The notes below the pieces were generated by a model that worked only from the letters and a program-made list of their open reading frames with translations, did no database searches and was not told where the DNA came from. From positions 310,001 through 374,000 of the forward strand of contig JADJSG010000005.1 of the NCBI GenBank assembly GCA_016711825.1: a DNA stretch of 64,000 bases, in the 5' to 3' direction. The position numbers and the translations under genes were made by a program. Positions 62,438 through 64,000 of the stretch are shown piece by piece. The DNA is from Bacteroidota bacterium. Its GTDB lineage: Bacteria > Bacteroidota > Bacteroidia > Chitinophagales > Chitinophagaceae. Numbering within the stretch: the first letter of the stretch is position 1; each line of letters starts with the position of its first letter.

Positions 62438-63149
62438 AACCATCATTGTAGACGATGAACGTCTTGCACGAAATGAACTCAGAAAAATACTGAAAGAATT
62501 TCCAGAAATTGAAGTGATTGAAGAAGCTGTCAATGCAGAAGATGCCCAAGAAAAAATTGAATTGCTTCAACCTGAACTGATTTTTTTGGATATTCAAATG
62601 CCTGGAGGCAAAACCGGTTTCGATTTGCTTGAACAGCTTGAGTATACTCCAAAAGTATTATTTACCACAGCTTATAGCGAATTTGCCATCAAAGCGTTTG
62701 AGTACAATGCCCTCGATTATTTATTAAAACCCATCGACAAAAAAAGATTACACGATGCGGTGCAAAAAGTAAAAAAGCAATTAGAAAAAGATACCCAATC
62801 ACAAAAACACAAGTTGGGCAATGACGATCAGGTGTTTGTGAAAGATGGGGAAAGATGCTGGTTTGTCAAACTCAGTGAAGTGCGATTGTTTGAATCGGTA
62901 GGTAATTACGCCAAAGTTTTTTTTGGCAACAATAAACCCCTGATCCTTAAATCGCTCAACGCCCTGGAAGAACGACTTGATGATAAAATATTTTTTAGGG
63001 CCAACCGCAAACATATCATCAATCTGCAAATGATACAAAAAATGGACACCCACTTTAATGGTGGACTTAAAGTGACTTTGAATGCAGGGGAGGAAATAGA
63101 AATTTCGCGCAGACAAGCAGTGAAGTTTAAAGACAATATGAGTTTGTAA
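62430..63149 (+). CDS. LytTR-family response regulator
   Basis: A 239-aa two-domain regulator. Receiver domain 1-120: acidic pair VDDERLARNEL, phospho-accepting Asp in FLDIQMPGG (about 56), conserved Lys in LLKPIDKKR. LytTR DNA-binding domain about 135-235 (VKDGERCWFVKLSEVRLFES, FFRANRKHIINLQMI). It acts with the upstream kinase; LytTR proteins bind direct repeats upstream of targets. The ATG at 62430 overlaps the kinase stop. A GTG at 62424 is an alternative start. Confidence 0.95.
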   Translation: MIKTIIVDDERLARNELRKILKEFPEIEVIEEAVNAEDAQEKIELLQPELIFLDIQMPGGKTGFDLLEQLEYTPKVLFTTAYSEFAIKAFEYNALDYLLKPIDKKRLHDAVQKVKKQLEKDTQSQKHKLGNDDQVFVKDGERCWFVKLSEVRLFESVGNYAKVFFGNNKPLILKSLNALEERLDDKIFFRANRKHIINLQMIQKMDTHFNGGLKVTLNAGEEIEISRRQAVKFKDNMSL

Positions 63150-63189
63150 TCATTGCTGCATTCATTCAATTTGAAAAAAACTTCAGCCA

Positions 63190-64000
63190 CTACTTTTTTT
63201 CATTCAATAGGTAAACATAAAAATCTTCAAAATGATAAATCCATTTTTTATCAGCCAATAACTGTGGTTCAATCACACAATCTGTACCGTCGTTCATGCT
63301 AGCCTTGTATCTTGAACTGTTTTTTATTGAAGTGGTATAATTAAAACTTTTATTGCTCGAAAGAGCGTAATACTCTAGTCCGGGTACAAAATAATTAAAT
63401 GCATCACATTTGTTGTAAATGGTATGTACTTGATGTGTCGCTAATATTTTTGACAAGGTATATACTTCATGGTCGAGCTGTTTACTCCAATTTAACTTCT
63501 GATGACGATGCACCACAAACACCAATATGCTGCACCAAACAAAAGCCAATCCAATGGTTGTTTTAGCATTGAGATTGCACACTTTTACCCATACCACAAA
63601 TGATAGTAGAGGCACAAGTACAAGAAAAGCCAGGGCCCTTTCTGGAGGTGTAACCCCCGTGATGAATTTGATAACAAAAGGTGTGCATATTAACACCATA
63701 TTCAACAGCAGTAACCATCTATATTCCTTCGTTGATTTGATAAAAAGTAAGAAAATATTAAGTGCAATCAACACATAAAAGCCCCACCAGCTACCCGTGG
63801 CAAAATCAGCATAGCTGTGAAATGGGAGGTATGGTAATGTGGTAAATTGTCCATTTGACAGACCTGCACCTAAACCCAATGACATGCCTGTTCCTAACAT
63901 CATTGGTGTCAATAACACCGCAGAAAATAAAATGGAAAGTAAGGGATATAAAATAATAAAACGAACTTGTTTATCAGTTTGAAATAGTAAATAAATAGCC
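63190..64000 (-). CDS. C-terminal part of a polytopic membrane protein (partial at window end)
   Basis: The reading frame stays open from 63190 to the window edge: codons beyond the GTG at 63918 continue with hydrophobic text (AIYLLFQTDKQVRFIILYPLL), so the true start is outside. The visible part has about five to six helices and a soluble C-terminal domain of about 110 residues (LDHEVYTLSKILATHQVHTI and others). Such a layout fits a glycosyltransferase of the GT-C (ArnT/PMT-like) type or a related membrane protein, but this is not shown. It is convergent with the response regulator. Confidence 0.85.
   Translation of the reverse strand, partial: AIYLLFQTDKQVRFIILYPLLSILFSAVLLTPMMLGTGMSLGLGAGLSNGQFTTLPYLPFHSYADFATGSWWGFYVLIALNIFLLFIKSTKEYRWLLLLNMVLICTPFVIKFITGVTPPERALAFLVLVPLLSFVVWVKVCNLNAKTTIGLAFVWCSILVFVVHRHQKLNWSKQLDHEVYTLSKILATHQVHTIYNKCDAFNYFVPGLEYYALSSNKSFNYTTSIKNSSRYKASMNDGTDCVIEPQLLADKKWIYHFEDFYVYLLNEKK

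Overview
The window reads as chromosome of a low-GC member of the Bacteroidota, probably Chitinophagales-like. Evidence: three secreted proteins end in a type IX secretion (T9SS) type C-terminal sorting domain; many genes are preceded by the Bacteroidota -7 promoter box TAnnTTTG rather than an E. coli-type -10; the ATP synthase genes are split into atpBEFHA and atpDC; and the neighbourhoods ileS-traR/dksA and LUD-ftsH-rsfS-birA are typical of this phylum. No rRNA, tRNA, CRISPR array, IS transposase or prophage module was recognised.

Layout. 0-10.8 kb: housekeeping and envelope genes (P-type ATPase divergent from an MgtC-like protein, HflX, a transglutaminase-fold protein without its cysteine, an SDR, PheS). 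10.9-22.4 kb: one long leftward surface-polysaccharide operon with two asparagine-synthase paralogues, three glycosyltransferases, a Wzy-like membrane protein, a secreted beta-helix protein and a UDP-sugar 4-epimerase. 22.7-26.9 kb: atpBEFHA, rightward, ending in a strong terminator; atpG is not in the window. 27.2-31.8 kb: a markedly AT-rich leftward operon of the grasp-with-spasm ribosomal-peptide (RiPP) type, bounded on one side by a MITE-like element with 17-bp inverted ends. 32.3-38.4 kb: an M43 metalloprotease with T9SS tail, RecQ coupled to a Gfo/Idh/MocA oxidoreductase, and another T9SS cargo. 38.5-40.9 kb: atpDC, split by a four-helix-bundle (23S-IVP/Avd-like) gene cassette with tandem repeats. 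41-47 kb: type II NADH dehydrogenase, a TraR/DksA protein with a histone-H1-like tail, IleS. 47-54 kb: a YqeY-type protein, a bifunctional nuclease, EtfAB, a degenerate M28/PDZ protein, GcvT. 54-64 kb: a T9SS protein, LUD/FtsH/RsfS, BirA, an outer-membrane barrel, a LytS/LytTR two-component pair and the end of a membrane protein that runs off the window.

Most unusual content. The RiPP operon holds a 106-aa candidate precursor, an ATP-grasp ligase, a SPASM protein with no radical-SAM CxxxCxxC motif, a 65-aa protein overlapping both maturases, a secreted protein of unknown function, and a leading protein made of two copies of a phage-tail-like domain. Its putative promoter abuts a 15-base homopolymer. 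Outside it, an interspersed repeat family of about 105-115 bp with inverted ends occurs five times, always just 3' of a gene. Several genes (P-type ATPase, pheS, LytS kinase) have a -7 box only 3-4 nt before the start codon, which predicts leaderless mRNAs.

Limits: all functions are from reading translations and motifs by eye; no database search or folding calculation was run.
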